Counted from the first letter of the stretch, positions 1 through 13,960 are shown. The stretch is 64,000 bases of DNA from Anoplopoma fimbria (GCF_027596085.1 NC_072450.1:31649676-31713675), one strand, 5' to 3'. The notes: a model not told the origin generated them from the letters alone. Program-made: numbers and translations.

Positions 1-1096
1 ATAACTCTATAGGCAATCATCTCTACATCGCTGTGCCAATCAAGTTGAGACTACTCAACCCTCTGTGGGGTTGATTTCTTCAAAAAAAAAAGATATCCAG
101 TCCCATCTGCATCAGACATGCTTCACATTTTACAAAGCAACGCCAATAGTCCTGCTCTGGAATACCAGCAGTGTGTATGAAATCTGAGCATTTCTTTCTA
201 TACATTTTTCAATATAGTGTGTAAGGGACAGTATGATATCTATTGGGAAAGAGAGGGTAGCTAAATACTGTGGTTTATTAAAAAATAAAAAAATGTTGGG
301 ATTGTACATTTATGTAGTTTTTTCTTTCTTAACGTGGACTCATTTTTAACACTCTGGCAGATCAAGTGTATAATAAAAAAGGCAACGTGCAAAGCAAGTG
401 ACATAGCACATTGAGCAACAGTTATTGAAAGTTAATTGGTATAATCACGAGTATGAAGAACTATGAAGTCCAAAAAGAGTGGGGAGGGGCAAACAAATAC
501 TTTTACCCAGAGATCCTATTTAATGTCCTGTGAGACACCAAAAGTAAAAGCTTAGTTTTCTATGTCACATTACGTTTTGTGACACTATTATTTTAAAGGA
601 ACAATGTGCTCACCCCTTCCTTTACAATCCTGTCGGAGAATTACATTGGCCTTCCGGTAGGGACAGGTATCTTTAGGATTCAAATAATAGAAGCTATTTT
701 TTTTTCAGGACTAAATGATTGCTTTTAAAAACACGTATAGAATTTTTCAAACAAATACATTAATTATCGTTTCTAAAGCAGCAACTGTAACTAAGTGCCT
801 ATATAAAGAAAATGATATCTCACTAGAAATAAATCTAAAATGACAATAAAATGAATCATATTCCTGAGTGAAAGAAGAATGAAGAACAAAGACATCAGTC
901 AGTATCAGTCATTCCTCCTGTCCTGCTCTCTGCTGATTGGCTGCCTGCAGGTACCATTGGTAGAAGGAGGTGGGCTGCTTTGTTTCAGCCATCAGAGAAA
1001 TTTACAAGAACAAATTAAGCTTAACAGTTAGACTACATGAAGACAGCTTCTGTTTAATTTGTTTGTAAAAAAAAAGTATATGAACGTGCGTGCTGT
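1..1096. other. AT-rich intronic stretch, nothing recognised
   Basis: Stop-rich in all frames, with short A/T runs (for example 80-90). I see no gene, repeat family or RNA. Confidence 0.5.
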
Positions 1097-1412
1097 GCTT
1101 GTAAATGGTAAATTAACTTGTACTTGTATATGCTTTTTCTAGTCCTACGCCGACATAAAGCACTTTGAAACTATATGTTCACCCATTCACACTCATTCAA
1201 ACACTAATGGCAGGGGCCACAACACAAGGTGCTACTGTACATCAGAGCTATCTAACTATTCGCACACCACAGATTGCTGGTAAATTAGCAATTTGGGTTG
1301 TTAAGTGTCTTGCACATTGACATGGACTAGCGGAGCCTGGGATCCAACCGCCAATCCTCTGATTGAAGGACGACCTGCTCCAACACCGAGGCCACAGTGA
1401 GCCACAGTTGTG
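1097..1412 (+). repeat. Teleost interspersed repeat, diverged copy
   Basis: It has the ordered landmarks of a common fish repeat: 'taaatggtaaatta.cttgtacttgtat', 'ttttctagtcctac', 'cacccattcacac', 'gttaagtgtcttgc', 'tctgattgaagga' and 'gaggccacagtga'. The second half matches the copy at 3470-3698 in the same orientation (shared 'cacccattcacac', 'gttaagtgtcttgc', 'cctctgattg'). The copy has several substitutions, so it is an old insertion. The family name is not assigned. Confidence 0.6.
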
Positions 1413-1589
1413 TAAACATAGAGGCTGTGGATGAGAGACTGCGAACTGAGCCGATTGAATTATAGGTTTCACTTTCGTTTACATGTTCATGCTTGTTAAA
1501 CAGATGTTACGATAAAACATGAGCTTTTACTTGTTTGGTGTTTTATTGCGCTGACAGTAAGGAGCGTAGTTGTCTTCAACTCAAATGAT

Positions 1590-2010
1590 CTTCACATTGA
1601 CTTGGTTCACTTCAGTATCTCCAACCCAGCCTCTGTGCTCTGCATGCTGTTGTCGTATCTTTCATGCGACAGTGCTGTTGAAGTGATGAGGAAGGATGCT
1701 CCGCGGACACTGTTCTTGCTGGTATAATAAAGTTTATTACAAACAAGCAACACATGTCATGACGGACGCCTAGAGCGCCCGGAGGTCTCGAGTCGAATGT
1801 GAGAAATCCTCCCTTTCGGGCTCTCAAACCTCCTTATATAGGGTACATGTTATTCACATTTGGGCTGAAGTCCAGACCATGTATGGGGCCCCGTCAATCT
1901 AAACATCTACCCTACAGCCCCTGGTATCCTGCACATCTTCTTCCCATATAAGGACAAAGACACTTGGGGCCTTCGCTGTATTGCGCAAGACCTGAAAATA
2001 TACCACACTG
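1590..2010 (-). mobile_element. LTR-like segment (possible solo LTR), minus orientation
   Basis: Read on the minus strand it has a TATA box (cctatataagg, near 1830-1840) followed about 100 bp later by AATAAA (near 1723-1733), the promoter-to-polyA spacing of an LTR R region, then a U5-like tail ending in ACAACA near 1648. No internal retroelement frame lies next to it. The boundaries are approximate because I could not match a target-site duplication. Confidence 0.4.
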
Positions 2011-3390
2011 TCTTAGTTAAAAACAACATGATATTTGAACAAACACATGTGTCCGTTAGCAAACTACATCTGAAAATGTTCCCTTTTCATCCCCTTTTAA
2101 TTTGAGTACAGTTCTGGCGTCAAAGTGTCATTATTTAGGGCGAATGTGACGTGATTTCAAAAGTAATGTGGTCAAATGGTGTTCTGCCTAGCTAAGCAAA
2201 CCTGTCAGTAAAGTGTTGGTCAGTCAACTAGCCTCTTGTAACCCTAGCTTCTGCTGGACATGTTAGCTAGTGTGCAAAATAAACTACGAGAGCAATGGAT
2301 TTGTCACGTGCTTATTGCAGCACTGCAAGGAAAGTGAATCAACTGATGGCCATGTTTTCCGGGAAGTGTAGAGCCTACACACTAAAAGGTTTTATTGTTG
2401 TTGAAGGTCATTAGATAAGTAAAAAGAGGTACTTGAGCCCTCTCACTTTAAGCGGTAACGCACAAAGAAAACACTTCTGAAAAGAGTTCCTCCGATTAAA
2501 GTACAGCTCCGTTGATGTAATGAATATAAACTGTTGACGAATGTACTCTTAAAATGTTTATCGGGTATCATTATTCCTTTAACACTGGAGCAATTAGCCG
2601 TCACCTTCACAGCGACAATACTCAATGTTGCAGAAGTGGTGTCCTTTATCTGACCGGCTCTATGAGCTTTGCAGGAAATGTGCGCAAGGACCTTCATCAA
2701 TACACCAGCTCTGCCAAACGCTCAAGGCGAATCACAGAAACAGATTAGTGACAAATCAATCCACTATTCACGGCCCCATTAAAAGGTATCAGGGAAAAAA
2801 AATGCATTGAAAAACTGAATATAAAGAGACTATTAACGCAATTAAACTCTTTCATTTTAATACACACTGACCTAGCTCCTCATCAGTCTCAGTGTGATTG
2901 AGTGTGTGAGGGGGAGAGAGAAAGAAGGAGGAGAGGAAAGAAGCTGACAAGCTGACAGCGAGCAACATGCTGGCAGGAAGCTACAGATGGTATGCTAATT
3001 GTTTTCTGTGAGAGATGTTTAAAGGTGCTCTGACAACAAAGGGAGGCGTCCCTCGCCGCAGACGGCACAGGTCCTGCCACGGGCGCCGGCGTCTGTCCGC
3101 TGCAGATGAAAAGGCTTGTAGCAAAGACCTTCCGCCGAGTTTTTGGCTCCGACATTGTAATTCGGAGGTTTCAGTGGTAAATTAAAAACATGAAAAAAAA
3201 CAAAAAAAAACGCCAGATGTGAAACACAATCCCTGCACACCCCGGACATCTGCATGCTCACTGGCTGCTTACCATCTTCTGTTGCCTCTACAAGCTCTGA
3301 GACAACCTCCATGTGACCTGTTGACCAATGTGCAGCACAGTGATGACTTGGAATTTTCCAACCAGCTTTGTATCGCTGCATATTGGTAAG
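2011..3390. other. Intronic stretch, nothing recognised
   Basis: Unique-looking sequence with a purine-rich patch (2908-2945). The short open frames here overlap one another on both strands and show no domain. Confidence 0.5.
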
Positions 3391-3700
3391 TATATTACAT
3401 TACATTACATTACAGTCATTTAGCAGACGCTTTTATCCAAAGCGACTTACAGTCAGTAGTATATTACATATCATTCACCCATTCACACACTGATGACAGG
3501 CTACCATGCAAGGTGCCACCATCAGACTCTAACTAACATTCATGCAACATCCAGTCCACACCGATGGCAAGCCTTCAGGAGCAACTTGGGGTTAAGTGTC
3601 TTGCCCAAGGACACATCGACTGCCGAAGCCGGGTATCGAACCACCGACCCTCTGATTGGAGAACTACCTTGCTCTCCACTACGCCACAGCCGCCCCAGTA
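3391..3700 (+). repeat. Composite of two teleost repeats
   Basis: A (CATTA)n lead-in and a core reading 'tttagcagacgcttttatcc' then 'aaagcgacttacag' (ending about 3452) is the same core found at 47237-47311. It is followed by the family seen at 1097-1412, with 'cattcacccattcacacactgatg', 'gttaagtgtcttgcccaag' and 'cgccacagccgcccc' as its end. The second part is less diverged than the copy at 1097. Confidence 0.65.
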
Positions 3701-6297
3701 TATGCAAATGAACAATGTTGAAGTTCATCTAAATTTTGCCAGCACCCAAAGGCCCCTCACTCATTTACCAGCTAAAGTTTGCCGGCTCTAGGGCAGTTGG
3801 TTCAAACTACAGATTGTACTTCAAACCGCTCCGCAATCAAATCTGACATCCGGGGTCACTGAGGCCGAGTGACCCTGAATACATTGCGGAGGAATTACGA
3901 CGCATGAAGGAGAAAGAAGCTGCCACAGCCGAGAGTCAAGCCAAACACCACCCGATGAATGTGCACGGATGGAAACTTAAGTGGAGTTGCTGTGCAGATG
4001 CAAGATTATTTTGGATGAAGTTGCTGCATCCTACTTTAAAGAGAAAGGGGAACATGTATGTGTAAAGTTACACCCAAGCTGGGCAGCAACAAGCCCAATG
4101 CATTCTGGTTGTTGTAGTTTTTCTACCTTTTTAGCCAAAGGGAATACACAAACCCATTTCTCTGTTTACTCTGGTCATGAAGCACCATTATCAAATAAAA
4201 GTACTTGTTTTCACAGCATACACAGCTTCCTTTTTATGAAAGAAATCATATATCCAGTGAAATACTTCTGTAAAATACATTCAATCTATAAGAACTTCAA
4301 AACAAACTCATGGGAATACATTTTTTTATCCCATGGGTTAACCAATTCAGTACAAGGGCCTTTCACAAAAAACCCTGCAATCAAAGATGTTTCTCAGATC
4401 CGGGCAGTTTTCTACCTATTTATGACGTCAGCTACACAAGTCAGTTATTGATTAATAGTCACTGCCGCCGTCTGTGGTCTTGTAACAGCAAAACAAAGCA
4501 AAAGCCACCTTTGCACTCTAACTGGAGTAGCAGTTTCTCTGTTGCAACCCAATTATTTCACAGTGAGCGAGCCTCAAGTGGTCCTCTGAGACAGAGGTGT
4601 TCCAGTAATTCATAGTCTTATGATGACCTATACTGTTGTGTTGCTGAAGCTTACCTTGTAAATTCCATTCTACTTGTTACACCCCATGCCTTTTGCAGCG
4701 TCAAGATCACAGCAGATCAATGCGCTCTCTTTCTTCCCCGTGAAGAAAAAAAAAACAGCATGTTATAACTTGATGTCAGCTGCTGATAGACTTGGAATTT
4801 TCTCTCTATGAATCTACTCACTCTCGATTTACTTTAAAAGCTATGTCTCAGTATGAGTTTATCAAGGTCTGCCATCTACAGATATCAAACAAACTGCCAT
4901 TCTGTGGGAGTTTCCACAAACGTATTAGATAAGTCAATAAAATATCAAATTAATTGGTTTACAGAATGTGAGGACACGTCACAATCGCATCCCAAAGATG
5001 TGTACAATAATCCAAATCGGTGTGCTCATGCAAAAGCAAATTATATCCCGTGTGCCATAGCTGTTTGCCAATTGTCAAATGAAATAAATTGAGAGACAGC
5101 TAAAGAAATTGCTCCTCCTTTTTTTTTTTGTCCAGAGGTACACAGCCTTATCTGCCTTAAAGTTAAATTACTACTACTACAGAGGGAGAAGGCGGCCATC
5201 TACACACTGCTAATTATGAAAATTACCTTCGTACTTCTCAAAGGTGTTTGACTATTGCAAACAGGCTTCATAACTTCAGTTACACTGCGTATTGAAGGGG
5301 GGGGCAGAGGGTAAGGAAAAAAAAAAAAATCTTCATAAAAACAGTGGAACCGGTGAAGCATGAAATAGCTCCCTCTTTCTTTCCCTCCCACAGGGGTAAA
5401 TGCTCCTCACCAGCCCCGATAATAAAAAAAAAAAAAAAATGAGGGATTAGGAAAGCCAGTGTTTTGGTCCTGTTTCAAATCAGTGCAGATTAGCTCGTCC
5501 TTCCCCTTGATAATGCTCAGAAATTTCAGGGACACTGCAGAAATGGATGCAGCTGTAGGGCCAGGCAACGGGCACAGAAACTCGATTGTAGGAGGAGTAT
5601 TGTCTCTGGCTTTTATTTGAAGCCTGTAGCGTTGTAGCGATTACAAAAATAGCAACACAACACATCTAAACTTCCAGGGATGACAAAAAAAAATATATAT
5701 ATATATATATGAATGTCTGCTAAACCCCCCCTCCAAAAAAAGGTGCAGGCAGAAATTAGGTTTTCTAAAAAAAAAAAGAAAAACGGTTGAAAATGTTCAC
5801 TCAGAATGCGACCGATGTCCTGTACGCTCCACTGCTCTCGCATCATTCCCTTTTTTTCGCTACCTGAAAAAGTGTTACTTACACACCCTTCTTGGTCAAA
5901 CCTGTTAGTGGAAATAGTTGCACACATGCTACTTCCTGTCTAAATGGATTTGTCTCACTTTTCCCCCCCCACGCCGTCGAGCGAATGCTGGACACTGAGA
6001 GATTACATGTGAATGTTCCCGGGGAAAGCAAATCTCCCTCTGTTGGTTTGGGCAGTGGCCCGCGGAGTGACACGCATTAACCATGTATCAAAAACATGGC
6101 CTGAAGTTACGCTTGTTCTCCCACACTAAGTGTAATCTCATTAATCACGTCCGGAAATTCCCAGGATTCAATGCCACACCATTAGTTCAAACACACATCA
6201 TTTTCAAAGGATGTCATTACCGTATTCGAGGCATTCACATGAAATTTACAGCCGTTGTTGTTCTGTTTCTAAAGGGGCCCCGGAACAAAGACATTTG
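3701..6297. other. Intronic stretch with homopolymers, nothing else recognised
   Basis: A or T runs occur at about 4746-4755, 5120-5130, 5317-5329 and 5427-5440, with a short (TA)n at about 5692-5711. The 156-codon open frame at 3981-4451 has no domain and is probably chance. Confidence 0.5.
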
Positions 6298-6336
<39 letters not shown>

Positions 6337-6342
6337 GGGGGG
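6298..6342. repeat. (TG)n microsatellite ending in a G run
   Basis: About 17 TG units, then nine G. Likely polymorphic. Confidence 0.95.
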
Positions 6343-8284
6343 TGTCTGGCCTCCTGTTTTATCAGTAGGTAGAAATTATAGGACACACATTTCCTATTTA
6401 CTATGTGCACTGTATCTGTGATAGGAAATCAATAGGAATCTTCCTTGAACCAGAGAGGGGATAAATTGGGGGATGCAGCGCGTTGTGACACACAATGGCT
6501 GTGGAAGGACGTTGCAGCTTATTCCAGTTACACATCATCCCACAGCACCGCTTCATCTGTATAGCCTGCTTATTTCCTTCAGAAGTATCGCACTCCTAAT
6601 CAAAAGATGTAGCTGTGAGCCATCACGGGGGTTCTCATTTTCTGGCACTTACTGTACTCTGTAGGGCTGCAGGACAAGGAAATGCATTTGGAAATGAAAC
6701 ACTGCACTTCATCTACAGCTTTAGCCACACATTTGAATGAGCACGATTAAAGCTTCGTTTGTACTATATAGCCTCCACAGATTGAACGTGAGCTATGTGC
6801 ACGCAAAAAGAGCTCGACGGGCTGTTCGGTGCGTTATTCTCCAAAACGAGAGGGAATGCAAACACGATAGACTGAAGAAGCAAGAAGTCAATGAGTTTTA
6901 CAGCCAAAAAGCCGTAAACCGCTCTCCTCAACGGAAGAAATGCGATTAACTGTAAACTCAACAAATATCTATTGGCATATTTTATCTCCTTTATGCACGC
7001 CCTGTATACAAATTGATTCTGCGTCATTTTCTGTTAAAACTAAAGATGCTCATTTGCCCCAGCTACTTTAAAAGGATGAAAGGAAAATTGAGGAATAATT
7101 ATTTTTCTTTTTTTCTCTTTTTCTTTATTCTGGCAATTTAATAGCATTGTTTTGTACTTTTGTTTTTGTGTTGTGTTGTGTAGCAAAAAGGGACTGCAAT
7201 CTGCATTTCATTGTACAATGACAATAAAATAACTTTTTTGTAACCTTTTTGTAAACTTTTGTATAATGGGCTTCTGTACAAATTAAAGTTTTTTTAAGCA
7301 GGTCAAAATATTTTTGGGATGGAAAAAAACAATAATATTTCTGATCATCAAACAATTACGTTGAGCTGAACGGGCCGACTACAAATTATTAACGACAATA
7401 CGGAGCCTCCGAGACAGCAAACTTTATAAATCCTTTCAACATTAACAGAGGCAGCACATACCAGATCTACTTTTACTCTTTTATCTTACAAAATAAAAGC
7501 CTTAGACATAACATTTTTCATTGGCAAGTATTTCGCATTCTTCATGTGAAAGCCTAAAGTGTAATTGAAAAAGTACTGTGAAAAAACCCCAAATAATATC
7601 TGCAAAGATATGGTTCACTTTGTGAGATATTCTGCAAAGTGCTAGACACTCCATTGCACTAATCTATTACAAAGTCTTCATCATAATGTTTACATACACA
7701 GAGGCTGTATTTTCCAGGTGATCTAACATGAGCTGCTTTTCCACCCCATCGCCTAGATTTCCCCCTCAGCATGCTTAGCACAACTCAGCAAACCACACCA
7801 CAGGGAAGCACCTTCAGCTCAAGTACCATCATACCTATAATCACTCAAAAGAATGTGTCATTACAGTTAATTTACTATCGCTGGAATGCTAGGCTTCTCC
7901 TCGCTACCCCTCCGCCCAACGAGCATGGCAGCCGTGTAACATCTCAGCTTGCCGCTCAGCTTGGACCGGCTCAGAAGCGTGAAGGGTAGAAGACAGGGGG
8001 CATTCATATGTATGCGGGCACTGAGCCATAGAGGAGGGATATCACTGAGGCATGGGGAGAGCTGTGGGCTGCGTGGGGCTAACAGTGCCCTGCTGTGAGC
8101 CCTACCCGGGTAAAACAATACTGTTTATGTCTGACTGGCTTTACGCTGCGGGAGATGACAGACAGGGAGAAACACAGGGTGAAACGGAGAGAGGGGCAGT
8201 GGCGTGCATGACAGCACAGAATTCCTGGCAGTTTATTGGTAATATATAAGGTATGAAGCAAAGCAAATATTAGATATTAAAACA
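6343..8284. other. Intronic stretch, nothing recognised
   Basis: AT-rich at 7090-7350. Short overlapping frames only. Confidence 0.5.
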
Positions 8285-8560
8285 TGTTTCTTTAGTCAAC
8301 ACATTCTCACTCCCGACTCATCAAATACCGCCACACGGTCAGTGGCCCCTGGGATCAGAGAGGCCAGAGAACGCTTTGAGTACCCCCTCTATTGTTAGAA
8401 TGAAGGGGCAGGGACAACTTGTCAATATATACTCGTTACCTGCGTAGATTCCTTTCAAAATAAACTATCCTCATCACAGGAAGTTTGATTTCGGCAACAG
8501 AATCTTTTAGGTTAAGTAAAAGAGCGATGGTGACGTTAGGTTGATAGACTTACGGTTCAA
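8285..8560 (+). repeat. Possible dispersed fish repeat
   Basis: The phrases 'acattctcactcccgactcatc', 'ggtcagtggcccctgggatc' and 'taccccctctattgttag' look like a repeat I have seen in fish sequence, but there is no second copy in the window and I cannot name it. It abuts the MITE that starts at 8579. Confidence 0.25.
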
Positions 8561-8578
8561 GTCACAATGACTCACTAG

Positions 8579-8962
8579 CATAGACTGTATATAAGAAGTG
8601 GATGTAGTTACTGTGATGTCACCCATTGGTTTGTGGACTGCTGTTATGAAGCCTGGAATTTGGCGTTTTGGCTATAGCCATCTTGGCTTTTTTTGCAACC
8701 TTTATGGTCTATTTGACTCTAAATGGACCATAATTTACTAAATGAACATCATTCTGTATTGAAGAAGACTTGAAACTAGACATTGAGACCATAAACTCAT
8801 GTTTACAATGTTTACTGAGGGAATAAATTAAGAGAAAAGTAGAGTCATTTTCTCATAGAATTCTATACAATTAGACTTCTTTCTGCAACCGGAGGAGTCG
8901 CCCCCTGCTGGTCAGTAGAAATAATGCAAATTTAAGGCACTTCCACATTGGCTTCACTTGTC
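8579..8962 (+). mobile_element. MITE-like element, 'catagactgtatataa' family, copy 1
   Basis: It starts 'catagactgtatataagaag', then 'gatgtcacccattggtttg', 'gaagcctggaatttggcg', and later 'cggaggagtcgccccctgct'. It aligns end to end with the minus-strand copy at 53923-54507, nearly identical over about 120 bp (around 8740-8870), but lacks about 200 bp of that copy's middle. It has no open frame and is a nonautonomous DNA transposon relic. Confidence 0.75.
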
Positions 8963-9260
8963 AGTGAGTGACAAAGAATTCTCATGACTCACATGACTAA
9001 CTGTTAATTGATGAATTGCCAACTGATTGTGCTCCCAATTCTTGATGATTCATTTCAGGTGTGTGTGTCATGTGACTGCCTATATAAGCTGATGCACCTG
9101 CACAAAATAAATTGAGTGTGTGTTTTCTCAGAACTTGAATGCAGTTGTGTTATTTGTCCTCCCAAGTTGATAGAACGTTTCGTAGGTATATCTAGCAGTC
9201 AAGCTCTGTTTAACACTAACGATTCTCAAGAACTTTCGTCACTAACGAAAAACAAACAAA
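8963..9260 (+). other. Sequence with TATA box and AATAAA, possible LTR remnant
   Basis: 'cctatataagctg' (about 9080) is followed by 'aaaataaattgag' (about 9105), an LTR-like spacing. I could not find paired TG/CA ends or a target duplication, so this could be coincidence. Confidence 0.2.
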
Positions 9261-12233
9261 CAAAGTTTACTCTTATTTTATGCACGGCACACTAACAGCG
9301 GTTTCTTGGCCGATGTTCTGTGTTGGTTTGACCCATCATTATACAAGATGATCGAATAAATTGTTTATTTGCCTTTAAAGAGAACTATTTCTCATCAACC
9401 GTTCGCTGGCTAAACGTCACAGCTCAACAAAAGGAGAGAGTCCATTGGTGAGCCGATAATAGCGGGACAGAGTGGACATGTTTTAGACGGCAGTTAAAAC
9501 TTCGCTTTAGTGCTCACGAAGTAATCATTGTTACAAAAGCAACAAAACGGCCAATCTTAGCCAGCTATTTTGCTGCAGAGTTTCCACTGAAGTGTTGCTC
9601 TGGCGCTCATTGACAGCGTTAAGTAGCACTGGGAACTGGCCCACAGGCAGTTTTTTTCCATTTGTTTAGCCGTAACACAGCAGAATTGTGGTGTGCTGAG
9701 AGAAGTTGAGGCCAGCTCAAAACACGCCCGTCACGCAGCAACAAGTCTACAGCGTCAGTTTGCAGCCACATGCCACTGTCCTCCATTAAAAACAACTTGT
9801 AGCCTGTTGCTTTGTCGTTCACAGTGTGAACACAGTACAGGAATACAGGCAGCAAACCAGGAGCATGCTTCATTCTTTTTTTCTCAGAAGACCCATCAAA
9901 GACACGCACCGAGAAATAGAAGCTGATGAAACAGACGCCAGACAGGAAGTGACCTCGTGTCTTTATGTTAACATTGTCTGCTTTGCTTGATTACCCAGAA
10001 GGCTTTGTCAACATATCGTTCAGAGCTTGTTACTCTGTGGTCACAGAAGTCACTACATGTAGGTTTAAAGAGAAAACACACACCATCTATCAATAAGTAT
10101 GTATGTGTTAACATGACAGACATTTTGAATAATCTTCCAAGCTTTGTTTGAACAGTGTTTCATCCTGATTACAAAAATTGACTGATTCTTTTTTTTTAAC
10201 CCATTTGTTCACAAAAGGTCAAGTAACAGTCCTAGGTACTGTACCATTGCCATGACAATGGACAAACTAGGAATACCTGGATACAAAACAACACAAAAAA
10301 ATCCAGAGTCCAACGTGAGGTTAATGATGCAGCGTTACTGCTATTGAACAATTATCTTTTCCATGTATACTCTGACTTGGTTTTCTAAATGTTCTGTGTA
10401 TTCCACACAATTCTGTGAAGCTGTCTTGGCCCTGAACCCAACATTTCAAAAATCTGCTTCGCGTAAGCTGTCTGAAAAGCAGAAAGACTGCTGAGCCTCT
10501 AACTGGCATTAGAATGTTGAAAAAAAAATGAAAAGAACTCACAGTCAATTACATTTTCTTCCCCCCGCTTGCTTCCAGCAATAATTTGATTACCATGAAT
10601 CAAAAAAACGAATTTCTTTGACTGCGAAGTGATTAAATATGAAAAAAGCCATTTATTATTTCAGAAATCTCGAACCTGTATGCAAGTTAGGCAATTGTTT
10701 GACAGCGCCGTGTAATAAATGGTGTTAACTGCGTCACAGAGTCAGTCCGTCTGTCGGTCAGTAAATATCTCTCTGCTCCCCTCACAGACGCACATTGCAG
10801 ACTAATGTAATGAACCCAAGCATAGTGAAAATGTAATAATGCATCCCACGGCAATGACTGTTTAAATGAGTCCAGCCTTCACTTAGTGACTGCTCCCCCC
10901 ACCCCCCACCCCCCAACCCCAGCCACCCTGCCCAGCTTTTATAGGTCAGAATTACGGCGTGCCAAAACCCCCCTTTTTTTCTAAAATGGCTGGCGTGCCG
11001 AGCTGGTCCGTCCCCCCCGATAGCGCCATGGCGGTGACAGGAAAGTGATTATGTATTGATCAGGATCACATAGACACCGGTGTTGCTCTCTCTCCTGTCT
11101 GTGGGCAGAGAGGATACTAGCTCATGATCAGACAGAGGGACTGACAGGCCATCTCTCCAGGCCGTGCCGCCAGCACTATTTTTGGACGGTGCCAACCTAT
11201 TCGAATGGAATGCTTGTGCACGGACGACGCAAGAATTAAGAGGCGATTAGCTCCGCGAGGCAGAGTATCGTCAAATACAAAAGTGTGCGGCGCCTCGCTG
11301 TAGTGCGGCGGGCCAAAGCTCTCGACAACACAGAAACGGTTGTAACGAGGTGGAGAAAACAAGCGTTTCAAGGCATCCTTTCATCCATCCATCCATCCCT
11401 GTCCGTCTATTCTCTCTCAGAGGAGGAGATGACATACTTGGAGCACGGCCAGTTGAATTTTTCTACAGTAGTCAGAGCCAATTTTTTTGGATTTCCTGCA
11501 CCACAGACGGACATTTACGGCAACACTGCAGATGGGCATTGAGGGAAACCCTTAAATAAATAAACACGCTCCCAAACAACTGGCACTTCCTTCTGCATTT
11601 TCCAACGCAGCCTCAAACCCCGACCCCACTCCTCATTTGTCACCATTTTACACCAACACTCCCATGATCTACAGCCTGACTAAAAGTGGCCGCTCTCCAC
11701 TGCCACGATGTTTTATATCTATATCCGAAAGACGTAAGTTTTCGGAATACGGGGGAGGCACAGTAAATAATTGCAAGGCAGGGAAAAACATGGCCTCTCT
11801 CCGCCCATTAGTCTTCATAACGGGACTAATGCATACTCATGCTAAAGTGCATGTTTCAGCAGCTAAGGAACCAGGGCAAATGAATGAGAGAACACCCTGC
11901 GGATGCTGAAAATATCAGGATATATGTGCCTCTATCAGGCCGAAACACACTTTTCAAAATTAGACTCGACCAAAAACAACTAGGGCCAGATAGGAAGGCT
12001 TACACCGGGAACAAAAAAAACAAACATATCTTGAAGATAAGATATGGTTGTCAGCATTCAAGACGCTGGTCCCAAGAGCCGGTGATGGATAAGGGATGCT
12101 GAGCTTTTGAAGAGTAAGGGGATCATCACACTTAAGCACTTACATTGTCATTGTTGTATACAATTACTAGTCTTTTATAAGACAGAGAGGGAGCCGTCAC
12201 AGAGGAGCTGGGGAAGGTGTGTCATTGTCTATG

Positions 12234-12235
<2 letters not shown>
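9261..12235. other. Intronic stretch, nothing recognised
   Basis: It contains a C-rich tract at about 10895-10921 (G-quadruplex potential on the minus strand) and a short (CATC)n at 11382-11399. No gene is supported. Confidence 0.5.

Positions 12236-12274
<39 letters not shown>
12236..12274. repeat. (TG)n microsatellite
   Basis: About 19 perfect TG units. Confidence 0.97.
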
Positions 12275-12276
<2 letters not shown>

Positions 12277-13648
12277 AAGACATGAAGTAGTCGGCTACCG
12301 AGTCTTCAGCCTTGACAAGGCGTTTACGGCAGCGGCAGGAACAAAATAATTAAGAGGGTCCTTTGTTCCCCACCGATGGCCATGACATACGCACGCCATT
12401 TGAAAAGGTTGTGTCATTGATTCACTTTAATTAGTTCATGGGAAATGTGTGTGCAACACGCAGATAGAGTTCGGCACTGTAAGTGGAGGACGGAAAATTG
12501 GCCACTTCACATGTTTAATTGCTCCCAAGGCATTTACAATGGCGCGGTAATAACAAAGAATAAGGCAAAGTATATTTCCTAATGAACAACTTTATCACGG
12601 GTAAATGAACAAAATGTTGCTTAATTTGAGAACTCTGCCACGGGGGCCAGAGTGTTTAATGTGAATTATGCTTCCTCAATGGAAAAAAAAAAAAAAAAAA
12701 AAACAAGTTTCAGCATAATGCAAAAACCGTGGCGGGAATTTAACTTGCGGTTAATATTTTTTTTGTGCCGCACCACATCAGCACCAGCCCCTGAGAGTGG
12801 TAAACCAGAGATCAAAGTTATTACTTAAAACCAGAAATGAATTACTTATGTATACACTGTTGCCAAAATGCCCCTAACGAGGCGTGTAGCCCAACACCGT
12901 TCCAGCCGAACTGCTCGGTGGCCAACAGTGTACAACTCCCAGTGTGTGTGTGTGTGTGTGTGTGTGTGCTTGTGTATTTCTGTGTGACCCGAGAGCAACC
13001 GATGACCCAACTAGACTGAAGTAATAAAATAACACTCATGCTTATATACAAAGAGGGAATCGGGAGAGATATCCACGTCCTGCCTGCTTGAACTAGCTGC
13101 TGGAGTGTTCTTGTTTAACTACAAGCTGTGTAGCTTGCCGCTGCTCGATCAAGATTCTCAGAGCAAGTTAGCAGCAAATGTCATCAGTATCAAATCCCCC
13201 AGCAAAACCATTAGGCCACATCAGTAGGGAGGAAAAGAACAAGAGACGTCTCGGTGAACTTCACTTGACAGACAGCACTGTGCAGACAGGGAAGAGGCCT
13301 TTTTTTTCGATCCATGATGAGGGGAGAGCCAGTGATACCTAATTATAGGAAATCGACAAAGAGGTATTTCTTGCTACAATGAGGAAGTTCAAGTAATTTT
13401 CAGTTGTTGTTGCCGGCTTGTGATTCATTTTGAAGAACCTGACTACATATTAGCTCAATGGGCTTCTTTCTTTTTGTGTGTGTGTGTGTGTGTGTTGTAT
13501 TTGTCATGTGTACCTTCACGCAAGCGAAGACAGCTTTTTTTTCTAGAACGATATTGATTTTTCTGAGCTCTCGTTCTGCGAATAGAGGCATCAACCCGTC
13601 ATGTTGTGCAGATCAGACATATTCAAACACCAGAGTACTCATAGGATT
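12275..13648. other. Intronic stretch with two short (TG)n arrays
   Basis: It holds (TG)n at 12942-12968 and 13475-13495 and an A run at about 12681-12702. Nothing else is recognised. Confidence 0.6.
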
Positions 13649-13960
13649 ATAAAACACAACATCCCAGGACTGCTGGGGGAATTTAATCAAATTTGGCACA
13701 AACGTCTTTAACTTGGTGGTTAAAGGTCACGATCGTCTTGACCTCCCGTGAACCATTTTTAATCCATAACTGGTACTTATTATAGGACAGGTTAAAGATC
13801 AAATTGTGACTAACTAAAAATATCTATGAGGAAAAAATGATGAAGTGATGAGATTTCGAACAGACATGGATGTAAACTGCAACGTGATTGGTTGCTTGAG
13901 GCGTACACCCTGGAGGAGGTGGTTCTAGTTGAACACATAGTTTTGATGTGAAAAATGAAG
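13649..13960 (+). repeat. Teleost dispersed repeat, diverged
   Basis: 'aatttggcacaaacgtc', 'ggtggttaaaggtcac', 'cttgacctc' and 'atgatgaagtgatgag' follow in the order of a common fish repeat that I recall. Single copy here, family unnamed. Confidence 0.4.
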
